Part shown: positions 9,507 through 18,681 of the stretch, in pieces
Layout: each line of letters opens with the position of its first letter
How positions within the stretch are numbered: the first letter of the stretch is position 1
Source: Shewanella sp. NIFS-20-20
Lineage (GTDB): Bacteria; Pseudomonadota; Gammaproteobacteria; Enterobacterales; Shewanellaceae
Direction of reading: 5' to 3'
DNA: 64,000 bases
Assembly (NCBI RefSeq): GCF_019209865.1
Contig: NZ_JAHUTT010000006.1
Coordinates: 1-64,000 of the forward strand
Notes under the pieces: model-generated
Database searches by the model: none
Told to the model about the DNA's origin: nothing
Seen by the model: only the letters and a program-made list of their open reading frames with translations
Program-made: the position numbers and the translations under genes

Positions 9507-11303
9507 TTATTGCTTCCCCTTCCCTTGTGCTTGTTGATGCTGGATGTGCCAAAGTTTGGCGTAATACCCATTTTTGCTCAATAAGTCATAATGATGACCA
9601 CTTTCGACAATCCGGCCACCGTGCATAACTAAGATAGTGTCGGCATCAACTATGGTGGATAATCGATGTGCAACCACCAAGGACGTTCGCTTGTGCGCAA
9701 CCGCATTAATCGCCTGTAAGATGGCTTGTTCGGCGCCACTATCCAACGATGATGTCGCTTCATCAAACACTAACATTGGCGCGCCTTTTAAAATCGCTCT
9801 GGCAATCGCCACCCGCTGCTTCTCTCCGCCTGATAACTTCATGCCACGCTCGCCAACTTTAGTGGCCATACCTTGAGGTAAACGCTGAATAAAGTCGGCT
9901 AAATAGGCCATCTCTGCCGCCGCGCTCACCTCACGGTCGCTGGCTGTCGGTCGACCGTAACGGATATTTTCTAAAATCGTGTCATTAAACAGGACGGTAT
10001 CTTGCGGCACGATAGCCAATGCTTGCCTAAGGCTTTGTTGGCTCAAGTCACGAATATCCACGCCATCGAGACTTATTCGCCCGTGGCTAACATCGTAGAA
10101 ACGGAATAATAGTTTGATTAAGGTCGACTTACCCGCCCCCGAATCCCCAACCACGGCCACCTTAGTGCCAGGGGCGATATCAAAACTAATATCGCACAAT
10201 ATCTGTTGCTCGCCATAGCCAAAACCCACATGCTCAAAGCGAACATGACCAGGGCCGGCAATGGCGTTAATGGCATGCTCGCTATCCACTACTTTCGGCT
10301 TAAGGGCTAATAACGCAAACATACGCTCAATGTTCGCCAGTGCCCCGCGAATCTCTCGGTAGACAAACCCCAAGAAGTTCAGCGGTAAGAACAGTTGCAG
10401 CATAAAAGCATTCACCAACACAAAATCACCAATTGTCATATCGCCTACGGTCACCTGCTTGGCGGCCATATACATCATGATGGTCATGGCGGCGGCAATA
10501 ATTAATGCTTGGCCGGCATTGAGCACCAATAAGGATAAACGATTATTGCGCTTGGCACGCTCCCAGCCGGCTAAGGCATTATCATATTGAGTGGATTCGT
10601 ATTGCTCATTATTAAAATACTTAACTGTCTCATAATTCAGCAAGCTATCGATAGCGCGAGTATTGGTATTCGAGTCGGCAATCGCCGCATCACGGACATA
10701 GTCGGTACGCCACTCAGTCACCACCACAGAAAAGGCACCATAGGCCACCACCGCCAATAAAATTAACAAGGCAAATGGCCAACCGTATTGATCCCAAAAA
10801 ATACCGATGACCACCGCAATTTCAAACAGCGTCGGCACGATATTGAAAATCATAAATCGCATCAAGAATGAGACTCCACTGGTGCCGCGTTCAATATCGC
10901 GGGACAAGCCCCCCGTCTGCCGATCGAGGTGAAAACTGAGATCTAAGCGATGCAAATGATCAAACACTGCTCGCCCTAAGCGCCTGATCGCTCTTTCGGT
11001 GACCCGACCAAACAAGGTATCGCGGATCTCTCCAATAATCACCGAAATAAATCGCAGCGCCCCATAACTCAGCACTAAGGCGAGCGGCACCATGAGGGTG
11101 CCTATTACAGGCTTATCACTTAAGGCATTGACCAAGTCTTTTAACACAAACGGCATGGCGATAGTGGCTAACTTGGCCGCGACCAGGCATGCCAGTGCTA
11201 ATAATACCCGCCCTTTAAACTCCAATAAGTAGGGCCACAACAAGCTAATAACTGACCAATGTAATTTCGCAGGGCGCGGATCGGTGGAGGTGACAGAACG
11301 CAT
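9507..11303 (-). CDS. ATM1-type ABC exporter (fused membrane and ATPase domains)
   Basis: A 598-residue half-transporter of the ATM1/HMT1 group, whose members export glutathione-linked or metal-linked compounds. The N-terminal half has six membrane segments. The ATPase half has Walker A GDSGAGKST, signature LSGGEKQ, Walker B MLVFDEATSS and the switch His in VAHRLST. Motifs of the ATM1 group include NYETVKYFNNE in the membrane domain. The frame starts at 11318, but the ATG at 11303 follows an AAGGGG site and is preferred; the spacing is short. The substrate is not evident from the neighbours. Confidence 0.85.
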   Translation of the reverse strand: MRSVTSTDPRPAKLHWSVISLLWPYLLEFKGRVLLALACLVAAKLATIAMPFVLKDLVNALSDKPVIGTLMVPLALVLSYGALRFISVIIGEIRDTLFGRVTERAIRRLGRAVFDHLHRLDLSFHLDRQTGGLSRDIERGTSGVSFLMRFMIFNIVPTLFEIAVVIGIFWDQYGWPFALLILLAVVAYGAFSVVVTEWRTDYVRDAAIADSNTNTRAIDSLLNYETVKYFNNEQYESTQYDNALAGWERAKRNNRLSLLVLNAGQALIIAAAMTIMMYMAAKQVTVGDMTIGDFVLVNAFMLQLFLPLNFLGFVYREIRGALANIERMFALLALKPKVVDSEHAINAIAGPGHVRFEHVGFGYGEQQILCDISFDIAPGTKVAVVGDSGAGKSTLIKLLFRFYDVSHGRISLDGVDIRDLSQQSLRQALAIVPQDTVLFNDTILENIRYGRPTASDREVSAAAEMAYLADFIQRLPQGMATKVGERGMKLSGGEKQRVAIARAILKGAPMLVFDEATSSLDSGAEQAILQAINAVAHKRTSLVVAHRLSTIVDADTILVMHGGRIVESGHHYDLLSKNGYYAKLWHIQHQQAQGKGKQ

Positions 11304-11485
11304 ATGACCCCTTGGCATAAATGATTAATAATCGCGCAAACACAGGGAATACAACCCGTTTTTGACTAGCTTTTGATTTTACAACACACAATAATTTGAT
11401 ACGATTTACCTACCTAGCGTAAACTAATTTGATACAAAAATATCGCTAGATAATGCAAACAATAATAATGAGTTGAAGGAAAGCT

Positions 11486-11659
11486 ATGTTGGACAATGCA
11501 AAAGCCATGCATCCACCCTTACCCCTGATTAAAACATGGGTATGGATGATGCTCGAATCAGGTAACCCAGAAATTGAAGATAAAGGACGCAACAATTTAA
11601 TCGCTTCATTTGGCAGCCTCGCTGAAGCGAATCGTTATTTAAGCGAACACACCCAATAA
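11486..11659 (+). CDS. Small conserved-looking protein, 57 residues
   Basis: A short gene with a strong GAAGGA ribosome site six bases before its ATG. The product starts MLDNAKAMHPPLPL and has a Trp/Met-rich stretch KTWVWMMLESG followed by a charged, amphipathic C-terminal half ending LAEANRYLSEHTQ. It has no signal peptide. It sits convergent to aroG with a 40-bp gap that holds a small GC hairpin (11675-11691). Codon use resembles the neighbours. I do not recognise the family; the clean ribosome site and protein-like composition are the reasons to call it. Confidence 0.6.
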   Translation: MLDNAKAMHPPLPLIKTWVWMMLESGNPEIEDKGRNNLIASFGSLAEANRYLSEHTQ

Positions 11660-11699
11660 CTCCCCAAGCATTTACCCTCAGGGAGTGAGGGGATGCTAA

Positions 11700-12764
11700 T
11701 TATGACTGATGAGCCGCTCGTCTCATTTGAATCCCCTGCGCTAATCTAGCTAACACCTGCTCAGTTGCTTGCCAGCCAATACAAGCATCGGTAATGCTTT
11801 GGCCGTAAGTCATCTCTTCAAGGCATGTCAGTGGCTGATTACCTTCAACTAAATTACTTTCGATCATCACCCCAACGATAGCGTCTTCGCCCGCGGCTAA
11901 TTGCGCGCAGACATCTTCTGCCACCACCAATTGGCGGCGATAATCTTTTTGGCTATTGGCATGGCTGCAATCAATCATAATCTTGGCGGGCAATTGCGCT
12001 TTGACTAACTGCGTTTTGATATCTTGAACATCCGCCGCACTATAGTTAGGCGTCCGTCCTCCACGCAAAATAATATGGCAATCAGGGTTGCCCTTGGTCG
12101 ATACAATCGCCGAATGACCAAACTTAGTCACCGATAAAAAGTGATGGGGGGCCGCCGCCGCACCGATGGCATCGATAGCGACTTTAATGGTGCCATCAGT
12201 CCCATTTTTAAACCCCACCGGACACGACAATCCCGAGGCCAACTCGCGATGCACTTGTGATTCGGTCGTGCGAGCGCCAATCGCACCCCAACACATGAGA
12301 TCGGCCACGTATTGCGGGGTGATCATATCCAAAAACTCCCCAGCGGTCGGCATGCCACTGTGATTCAGTTGCTGCAGCAACTGCCTTGCCGTACGCAAAC
12401 CATCGTTCAGCTTAAAGCTGTTATCTAGATACGGATCATTGATTAAGCCTTTCCAGCCAACCGTGGTACGAGGTTTTTCAAAATACACTCGCATCACGAT
12501 ATTCAAATCCGCTTGATACTGTTGGCGCAAGGCCAACAAACGCTCACCATATTCCAGCGCCGCTGCGGGATCGTGAATCGAGCATGGTCCTATCACTACG
12601 AGCAACCTATCATCATGCCCTTGTAAGGATGATGCGATCGCAGCTCGAGCCGAAAATACCGTCGCAGAGGCCGCTTCGCTAGCAGGAAATCGCTCAAGCA
12701 CCGCAATCGGGGGCAGTAATTCTTTAACTTCGTTGATGCGTACATCATCATTTTGAAAGTGCAT
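11700..12764 (-). CDS. aroG: 3-deoxy-7-phosphoheptulonate (DAHP) synthase, AroG type
   Basis: A 354-residue class I DAHP synthase, which joins phosphoenolpyruvate and erythrose 4-phosphate in the first step of aromatic amino acid synthesis. The N-terminus (QNDDVRINEVKELLPPIAVLE) and the core (LLVVIGPCSIHD, YFEKPRTTVGWKG, GARTTESQVHRELASG) are very close to E. coli AroG, the phenylalanine-inhibited isozyme. Metal ligands are the Cys in GPCS, a His in FGHSAIV, and Glu and Asp further on. The ATG at 12764 has a GGAG site 7 nt upstream. Feedback type is inferred from similarity only. Confidence 0.92.
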   Translation of the reverse strand: MHFQNDDVRINEVKELLPPIAVLERFPASEAASATVFSARAAIASSLQGHDDRLLVVIGPCSIHDPAAALEYGERLLALRQQYQADLNIVMRVYFEKPRTTVGWKGLINDPYLDNSFKLNDGLRTARQLLQQLNHSGMPTAGEFLDMITPQYVADLMCWGAIGARTTESQVHRELASGLSCPVGFKNGTDGTIKVAIDAIGAAAAPHHFLSVTKFGHSAIVSTKGNPDCHIILRGGRTPNYSAADVQDIKTQLVKAQLPAKIMIDCSHANSQKDYRRQLVVAEDVCAQLAAGEDAIVGVMIESNLVEGNQPLTCLEEMTYGQSITDACIGWQATEQVLARLAQGIQMRRAAHQS

Positions 12765-12930
12765 GGCTAATCTCCGTTACGGGCAGCAGATATTGGCGAC
12801 CTAGATAATCTAGGCCGACCTAGCAATTTAACCAGCAGGAGATCTATTTGCAACCAAACGGGCAAACATCAATAGATATTTTCACAATCACAGTGAACTG
12901 ATAAAGTTACTCGCAGTTGTTTATCAGTTT

Positions 12931-14085
12931 CTAACTGGCAATATTGGCCAAACTGAGTAACTTACCTTGATAAAGATGCCGCTGTTTCTCATCGGCGCTG
13001 AGGGCAAGGGCTTTTTGTAAAAACTTTTGAGCCAAACCGGCTTTGCCCTGACTGTGATAACTCTTGGCCAAACCATGATAAAACTCGGGACGATAGTCGG
13101 CTTTAGCGAGCGCTTTTTGATACCAATCAATCGCCGCGTTATAACGCCCTTCAGCAAACGCTATTTCGCCCATGTCATAGTAATAAAATGGATTAGCAAT
13201 CCGAGCTAACTCAATCTTCTTATGGACTTGTGCCCATTCTTCCAGCCGCCCTTGCGAGGCCAACAATATCGATAAATTATGCAAGACACTCATGTCATCA
13301 GGCTCAAGCCTAATACCATAGCGATAGGCTTTTTCCGCCTGGGTATCTAATCCTTTTTGCCGATAAATGAGCGCCAAGGTATTCACAGCCATACTCAAAT
13401 GCGGATCGTGGCGTAAACTCTGTTTGATGAGGCCATAGGCGTTAGCGGTCTGACCGTCAATCAAGGCCTCCGCCGCCAAATTATTATAAAACATGGCTAA
13501 GGCGGTAGCTTCACTGACATCGTATTCGCGATAACGACGTATCGAGCGTTCCGGCAAGAAATCCAACACCACGCCACGAGAAAAATTGACCACATTGGCA
13601 TCTCGCGGCGGGTGTAAACGCACATTAATATGGCCATTGATTAAATAGAACTGCCCCTGTCTATCCCAATGCGGAAGAACTTCTACGACTTGATATGACA
13701 CTGGAATAGATAAGACCTTGGCCATGCTCGACGCCAAAATCACTAATGACATGCAATTGCCTTGGCGGTTGCTATAGGTTTGCGCGGCGGTTTGGGTCAA
13801 ATTGCCATTGTATGAAAAATGCCCTTGACTACTGTCGAGTTCATTGGCCAGCCAACGATGCGCCTGGAATCGACTCCCTTGAGTCCGTTGATCACTGCGA
13901 AGTTTTTGGCTTAACTCCTGGGTTACTTGGCTATTGAGGGCAAACACCTCGGCCGGGCTCGGCCCGTTATCAACCGTAGGAAACGCCTCATCGGCTAACA
14001 AACTGTGCCAAGAGGGCAATGGCGGCTGGCTAGCACACCCAGATAAACCTATGAGTATCCAAGGTAGAAGCAGCAGGTATCTCAT
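12931..14085 (-). CDS. Lipoprotein with transglutaminase-like and TPR regions
   Basis: A 384-residue outer-envelope lipoprotein. The signal peptide ends in the lipobox LSGC, so the mature protein starts at Cys17. Residues about 85-160 look like a transglutaminase-type fold: NRQGNCMSLVILASSMAK supplies the Cys, and a His follows in HINVRLHP. From about residue 200 there are four or so TPR helix pairs (for example MAVNTLALIYRQKG and PEFYHGLAKSYHSQGKAG). The ATG at 14085 has a GGAGG site 8 nt upstream, better than the in-frame ATG at 14100. It is followed by an empty stretch before aroG. Function is unknown; peptide or cell-wall binding is possible. Confidence 0.78.
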   Translation of the reverse strand: MRYLLLLPWILIGLSGCASQPPLPSWHSLLADEAFPTVDNGPSPAEVFALNSQVTQELSQKLRSDQRTQGSRFQAHRWLANELDSSQGHFSYNGNLTQTAAQTYSNRQGNCMSLVILASSMAKVLSIPVSYQVVEVLPHWDRQGQFYLINGHINVRLHPPRDANVVNFSRGVVLDFLPERSIRRYREYDVSEATALAMFYNNLAAEALIDGQTANAYGLIKQSLRHDPHLSMAVNTLALIYRQKGLDTQAEKAYRYGIRLEPDDMSVLHNLSILLASQGRLEEWAQVHKKIELARIANPFYYYDMGEIAFAEGRYNAAIDWYQKALAKADYRPEFYHGLAKSYHSQGKAGLAQKFLQKALALSADEKQRHLYQGKLLSLANIAS

Positions 14086-14133
14086 GGCAATGTCCTCCAT
14101 AGTTACTCTTATGACTATAGAGGAAAAAAGCCA

Positions 14134-14481
14134 TTATTGAGAGCCGGAGCTTGGCGGCGAAATCCCGATATATAGCTCTCGTCCTTGGTATTGAAAAGGC
14201 CGATAGTAGTGCTGACCACATTGATAATCACGGCCGCCATGACCTTGGTGCCTTGGCTCTGGCCGAGGCGATGGCACTAAAATACAACTGACAGGCAACG
14301 CCTGTAATATGCGAATTTGCTGCTCGTTGGCTAAGGTTTGTTGCCACGCTTTTTGCTCTTTAAATGCATCCCGCACGGCAAACGCATCAAAAGGCTCACG
14401 GCTATCTCTAACGATGACAGTACCAGCCATGCCTTGAGGCGCGGCCACCAGCACTAACATTAAGGCCCATAATCTTGCCAT
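14134..14481 (-). CDS. Small secreted protein, unknown
   Basis: A 115-residue protein with a signal peptide ending near GMAG, so it should be periplasmic. Two Cys (one in VSCILVP and one in YQCGQHYY) could form a disulphide. The C-terminal part is rich in Tyr, Gly and Arg. The ATG at 14481 follows a GGGAG ribosome site 8 nt away. The gene ends 48 bp before the TPR lipoprotein on the same strand, so they may form a two-gene unit. I do not recognise the family. Confidence 0.65.
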   Translation of the reverse strand: MARLWALMLVLVAAPQGMAGTVIVRDSREPFDAFAVRDAFKEQKAWQQTLANEQQIRILQALPVSCILVPSPRPEPRHQGHGGRDYQCGQHYYRPFQYQGRELYIGISPPSSGSQ

Positions 14482-14524
14482 CGCCACCACTCCCTACGTT
14501 TAACAGACATATGTTTAACAGACC

Positions 14525-14548
14525 AAAAAGCAGCCATTTGGCTGCCTT
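14525..14548 (-). terminator. Terminator after amtB
   Basis: GCAGCCA (14530-14536) and TGGCTGC (14539-14545) form a tight hairpin. On the minus strand it is followed by five T. It ends the glnK-amtB transcript. An 11-bp direct repeat, GTTTAACAGAC, lies just beyond it at 14498 and 14513. Confidence 0.72.
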
Positions 14549-14581
14549 TTACGTTAACAAAACCCTCTGCTTGAGTGTAGG

Positions 14582-15832
14582 TTAATTTGCATTTCTCACC
14601 GAGACAAATTCAGGATAGGCATCGATACCACAATCGGAAACATCCATACCATTATATTCTTCTTCCTCTGTCACCCGGATCCCTAAGGTCAATTTCAGCA
14701 CCAACCACACCACCAATGAGCAGCCAAACACCCAGGCAAAAATGATGCCCGCACCAAATAACTGTTTCACTAAGCTGGCATCAGGATTGGAGAGCGGGAC
14801 TAACATCAAGCCTAAAATACCGGCGGAACCGTGGACAGAAATCGCGCCAACGGGATCATCAATTTTAAGGCGGTCGAGTCCCACAATCGAGAATACGACT
14901 AAACCGCCACTGACAGCACCGATGCACGCGGCCAACACTAACGAAGGTGACAGAGGATCAGCCGTTATCGCCACCAGGCCAGCTAAAGCACCATTTAAGA
15001 TCATGGTTAAATCCGCCTTGCCCCACACCATCTTGCACACTAATAAGGCCGCGATAGCACCACTGGCGGCAGCAGAGTTAGTATTGACGAAGATGGTCGC
15101 CACTGCCGATGCATTTTCGACATCACTAATGGCCAGCTGAGAGCCACCGTTAAAGCCAAACCAGCCCATCCATAAAATAAACGTTCCTAAGGTCGCTAAC
15201 GGTAAATTAGAGCCCGGAATAGGATTGACTTGACCATTGGCCCCGTATTTCCCCTTGCGAGCACCGAGCAATAATACCCCGGCTAATGCGGCTGAAGCCC
15301 CGGCCATATGGACGATACCACTGCCAGCAAAATCCACAAATCCTGCCTCAGCTAAAAAGCCCTTGCCCCAAGTCCAATAGCCTTCAACCGGATAGATAAA
15401 GCCGGTTAGCACCACGCAAAACGCTAAGAATGACCACAGCTTCATGCGCTCAGCCACTGCGCCAGACACGATTGACATGGCGGTGGCCACAAACACTACC
15501 TGAAAGAAAAAGTCAGACTCCAATGAATGGCCTAAGTCACCGCTATCTTCGCCAATCAAATGACCCAGTGTGGGCAGCCAACCACCGACACTATTATCGA
15601 CATACATGATGTTATATCCCACCAACAAAAACATGATGCATGAAATTGAATAGAGACATAAATTCTTAGTTAAAATTTCGGTGGTATTTTTAGAGCGCAC
15701 TAAACCCGCTTCTAACATGGCAAATCCAGCAGCCATCCACATGACTAACGCGCCTGAGATCAAAAAGTAAAAGGTGTCGAGCGCAAATTTAACTTGAGTA
15801 ACGCTTAAGTCTAGTTGTGCTAATTCTTCCAT
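14582..15832 (-). CDS. amtB: Ammonium transporter
   Basis: A 416-residue Amt/Rh family channel protein in the inner membrane with about 11 membrane helices. The family signature around DFAGSGIVHMAGASAALAG contains the first pore His, and the second lies in ISVHGSAGILG. It has no obvious cleaved signal peptide. It lies directly after glnK on the same strand, the standard pairing in which GlnK blocks AmtB when nitrogen is plentiful. Of two adjacent ATGs, the second (15832) is better placed after the GGGGG ribosome site; the first is at 15835. The C-terminal tail that GlnK would contact is present (LGIRVTEEEEYNGMDVS). Confidence 0.95.
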   Translation of the reverse strand: MEELAQLDLSVTQVKFALDTFYFLISGALVMWMAAGFAMLEAGLVRSKNTTEILTKNLCLYSISCIMFLLVGYNIMYVDNSVGGWLPTLGHLIGEDSGDLGHSLESDFFFQVVFVATAMSIVSGAVAERMKLWSFLAFCVVLTGFIYPVEGYWTWGKGFLAEAGFVDFAGSGIVHMAGASAALAGVLLLGARKGKYGANGQVNPIPGSNLPLATLGTFILWMGWFGFNGGSQLAISDVENASAVATIFVNTNSAAASGAIAALLVCKMVWGKADLTMILNGALAGLVAITADPLSPSLVLAACIGAVSGGLVVFSIVGLDRLKIDDPVGAISVHGSAGILGLMLVPLSNPDASLVKQLFGAGIIFAWVFGCSLVVWLVLKLTLGIRVTEEEEYNGMDVSDCGIDAYPEFVSVRNAN

Positions 15833-15842
15833 CATATCCCCC

Positions 15843-16259
<417 letters not shown>

Positions 16260-16388
16260 TTAAAGAAATAGCTTTTTCATGCCCGCAGAAAGTGCGAATA
16301 TACGCACCAAATACGTGCATTTATTAATCACTTGCACCGACATCGAGCAGAGTGCACACTCACACTAAGTCACTCAAGGAGCAAGGTT

Positions 16389-16931
16389 ATGTTAGAACGA
16401 GATAAGTGCGTGTTTGCCTTAATTGATGTTCAGGGAAAATTGGCACAAAGTGTGCGACATTCAAAAGAACTGCATCGGCAATTACATAAATTGATCAGTG
16501 CCTGGCCCTTATTTGAGCGCCCGCTACTGTGGGTCGAACAATTACCTGACAAACTCGGACAGACCAGCGAGTCACTCCAAGCTTTATTGAGCGACTATGG
16601 ACCGGCGATCGCCAAGGGCCACTTCAGCGCCATGGCCAATGAGCAATTTGTACAAGCGTTAAGCGACAGTCATTGTCAGCAGGTTGTGTTGGCGGGGATC
16701 GAAACGCATATCTGTGTCTACCAAACTTGCCGAGACTTACTGCAAGCAGGCTTTGAAGTCTTTATTGTGGTGGATGCTATGTCATCACGCAGCAAACAAG
16801 ATTATCTCGTGGGCATTCAAATGATGCAGGCCATGGGTGCTCAGATCCATACGGTCGAATCGTTACTGTTTGAGCTCCAACATGAAGCCAGCGGTGAACG
16901 ATTTAAGCAGCTGCTTAACCTGATTAAATAA
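16389..16931 (+). CDS. Isochorismatase-family cysteine hydrolase
   Basis: A 180-residue cytoplasmic hydrolase with the isochorismatase/nicotinamidase fold. The catalytic triad can be placed at Asp13 (ALIDVQG), Lys76 (IAKGHFSA) and Cys109 (ETHICVYQTC). The GIETHICV motif is typical of the YcaC-like group, whose real substrates are mostly unknown. The ATG at 16389 has an AAGGAG/CAAGG ribosome site; the 19 codons upstream in frame lack one. It is a single gene, transcribed away from glnK and ended by a strong terminator. Confidence 0.85.
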   Translation: MLERDKCVFALIDVQGKLAQSVRHSKELHRQLHKLISAWPLFERPLLWVEQLPDKLGQTSESLQALLSDYGPAIAKGHFSAMANEQFVQALSDSHCQQVVLAGIETHICVYQTCRDLLQAGFEVFIVVDAMSSRSKQDYLVGIQMMQAMGAQIHTVESLLFELQHEASGERFKQLLNLIK

Positions 16932-16961
16932 AAAAACGCCCAGCATCAGCTGGGCGTTTTT
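16930..16961. terminator. Bidirectional terminator between the hydrolase and nrfA
   Basis: A 13-bp perfect stem (AAAAACGCCCAGC from 16932, GCTGGGCGTTTTT to 16961) encloses a 4-nt loop. A and T runs on both sides let it serve both convergent genes. Confidence 0.93.
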
Positions 16962-16984
16962 AACCTCACTCAATCAGGAGTTGA

Positions 16985-18379
16985 TTAGTAAGTTGCTTCA
17001 CGCGCCTTAGCTTCAGCATCCCACTTAGGCAACACTTGCTGCTTGAAGGCTTCTTTGTCAGCACGCATCTTGTCCATATCCATTCCCAGCACAGCTTGCG
17101 CCTTAGCTTTGGTAGAGATATCTGGGATCGCGATTGGCTGCTTCACCCCTTTGCTTGCTAACAGTTGCGCTAATTTAACCCGAGCATCCGCCGCCTTATC
17201 AACCGCCGAGCCTAATACTCGCAGTGCTTCATCTGGGGCATGAGCCGCAACACCGTGCGAAGCAATGGCGTAGTCCCAACGCCATTGGGCGTGACGGATA
17301 TCTTTCAGGATCGGTGCCATTTCAGCTTCGCTAGCTCCGGCTTCCCAAGCTGCTGCCGCTTCAAAGTGAGCTTGAACTAATTGCTTTTCGGCTTTCAGTT
17401 GTAACTCTTTCACATTGTGTTGACGCTCTTTCGTCAGATTTTCCATAAAGGCCTTGTCTTGAGTATGACAAGTACCACAAGTTTCCTCATAACGATCAAA
17501 CGGGTTACCCACTTTATGGTCGGTAAATTTACGGCCATTTTCAGCGGTCACTCTCGGCATGTGACAGTCGGTACAACTCACATTGTTTTTACCGTGCACA
17601 CCGGCCATCCAAGTTTCATAACCTGGGTGCTGAGCTTTTAGCATGGGCGTTTTCGATAATGCATGAGTCCAGTCACTGAATTCAATCGCATCGTAATAGG
17701 CTTCCATGTCTTCAACCGAGGTGCCTTGATCCCATGGGAACTTCACCCAACCTTTTTTGTCGGCTGTGTTCTCAAAGTAGTATTCAACGTGACACTGAGC
17801 ACAAACCATTGACTGCTTGTCTTTACGAGAGGCTTCATCAAATGGCATGTCGATAGCGTCTAAGCCACGCTCAGCGAAAGGACGTGATATGCGTAACTTT
17901 GGCGAACCTTTTTCATGGCAATCACTACAGCCGATAGAATTAACGATTTCAGCACCGCCACTACCTAGCTTACCTTTGAAGTAACCATCTTCACCTTGCT
18001 CTTCTATCATTCTAGGTACATCGGGGCTCTTACAGCTCCAACATGCCATTGGCATTGGACCATCGGTATCTGTCATTGGAGCGCCAGTACGCAAGGTATT
18101 GCGTACGTCGGTGACGGCATAAATATGGCCACGGGCTTTGTTGTAATCTTTCGCAAAGCCATAACCGGCCCACAGGATAACTAGATTAGGATCTTGGGCT
18201 AAGGCATCGACAATTTCTTCGCTTTCGCTGGTTTGGTGCCAAGTTTCGTACTGATTTTTAAACTTATCTTTGTAAACTTCATTACGAGGTTCGGTTTGGT
18301 CGCTTGCCATGGCGCTGGCGGCCATAAAGCAACCAGCCACGAAGGCGTTTAGCGCTCTGGTGTTACCTAATTTCATCAT
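16985..18379 (-). CDS. nrfA: Cytochrome c552 nitrite reductase, pentahaem
   Basis: A 464-residue periplasmic enzyme that reduces nitrite to ammonium with six electrons. A signal peptide of about 25 residues ends at AMA. Five haem sites are present: the catalytic CWSCK (113-117), with Lys as haem ligand, then CSDCH (151), CAQCH (193), CTDCH (269) and CGTCH (301). No nrfB, nrfC, nrfD or haem-lyase gene lies alongside, as in Shewanella, where the quinol oxidase CymA feeds NrfA. A GGGAG site precedes the ATG. The divergent narQP operon and the NarP-type and CRP-type sites upstream point to control by nitrate/nitrite and cAMP. Confidence 0.97.
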   Translation of the reverse strand: MMKLGNTRALNAFVAGCFMAASAMASDQTEPRNEVYKDKFKNQYETWHQTSESEEIVDALAQDPNLVILWAGYGFAKDYNKARGHIYAVTDVRNTLRTGAPMTDTDGPMPMACWSCKSPDVPRMIEEQGEDGYFKGKLGSGGAEIVNSIGCSDCHEKGSPKLRISRPFAERGLDAIDMPFDEASRKDKQSMVCAQCHVEYYFENTADKKGWVKFPWDQGTSVEDMEAYYDAIEFSDWTHALSKTPMLKAQHPGYETWMAGVHGKNNVSCTDCHMPRVTAENGRKFTDHKVGNPFDRYEETCGTCHTQDKAFMENLTKERQHNVKELQLKAEKQLVQAHFEAAAAWEAGASEAEMAPILKDIRHAQWRWDYAIASHGVAAHAPDEALRVLGSAVDKAADARVKLAQLLASKGVKQPIAIPDISTKAKAQAVLGMDMDKMRADKEAFKQQVLPKWDAEAKAREATY

Positions 18380-18459
18380 CTTTTGCTCCCGTGCTTTTTT
18401 AGTCCACCCTCAAGGTGTCATCTAAGGCAAAAAATAGAGGGAATTACGGAGTAAAAATA

Positions 18460-18475
18460 TACCCCTTAGGGGGTA
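18460..18475. promoter_or_regulatory. NarP/NarL-type 7-2-7 binding site
   Basis: TACCCCT-TA-GGGGGTA matches the inverted-heptamer consensus TACYYMT-N2-AKRRGTA at every position but one. It lies 81-96 bp upstream of the nrfA ATG, in the region shared with divergent narQP. NarP, encoded 2 kb away, is the obvious ligand. Confidence 0.8.
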
Positions 18476-18510
18476 TCCGGAGCTAAACATGCGCTGGATC
18501 AAGATCCTAA

Positions 18511-18526
18511 TGTGTCATTGATCACA
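18511..18526. promoter_or_regulatory. CRP-like site between nrfA and narQ
   Basis: TGTGTCATTGATCACA fits TGTGA-N6-TCACA with one mismatch. It lies about 140 bp upstream of nrfA and about 160 bp upstream of narQ. In Shewanella oneidensis, CRP rather than Fnr is the main activator of anaerobic respiration, so the position makes sense for either gene. Confidence 0.68.
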
Positions 18527-18681
18527 TTTTTTACATTTAATTAACTTGCTTAGCAATGGCTAATATAATCAAAGAGCTAGCTCATAGATTCGCCAACGAC
18601 TGCTGTGGCCAGTTTTCGCGACTTGCCGTGATTGCCGCCAATGCCTATCCTAGGGCGATATTTATAAAACCTGCGGCCTCA

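Noticed and set aside
11660-11699. Terminator between the small gene and aroG (CCCTCA/TGAGGG hairpin)
   Set aside because: The stem is only 6 bp and no T run follows on either strand, so I did not list it as a terminator.
14498-14523. Two copies of GTTTAACAGAC
   Set aside because: An 11-bp repeat of two copies next to a terminator is too short to call a functional element.
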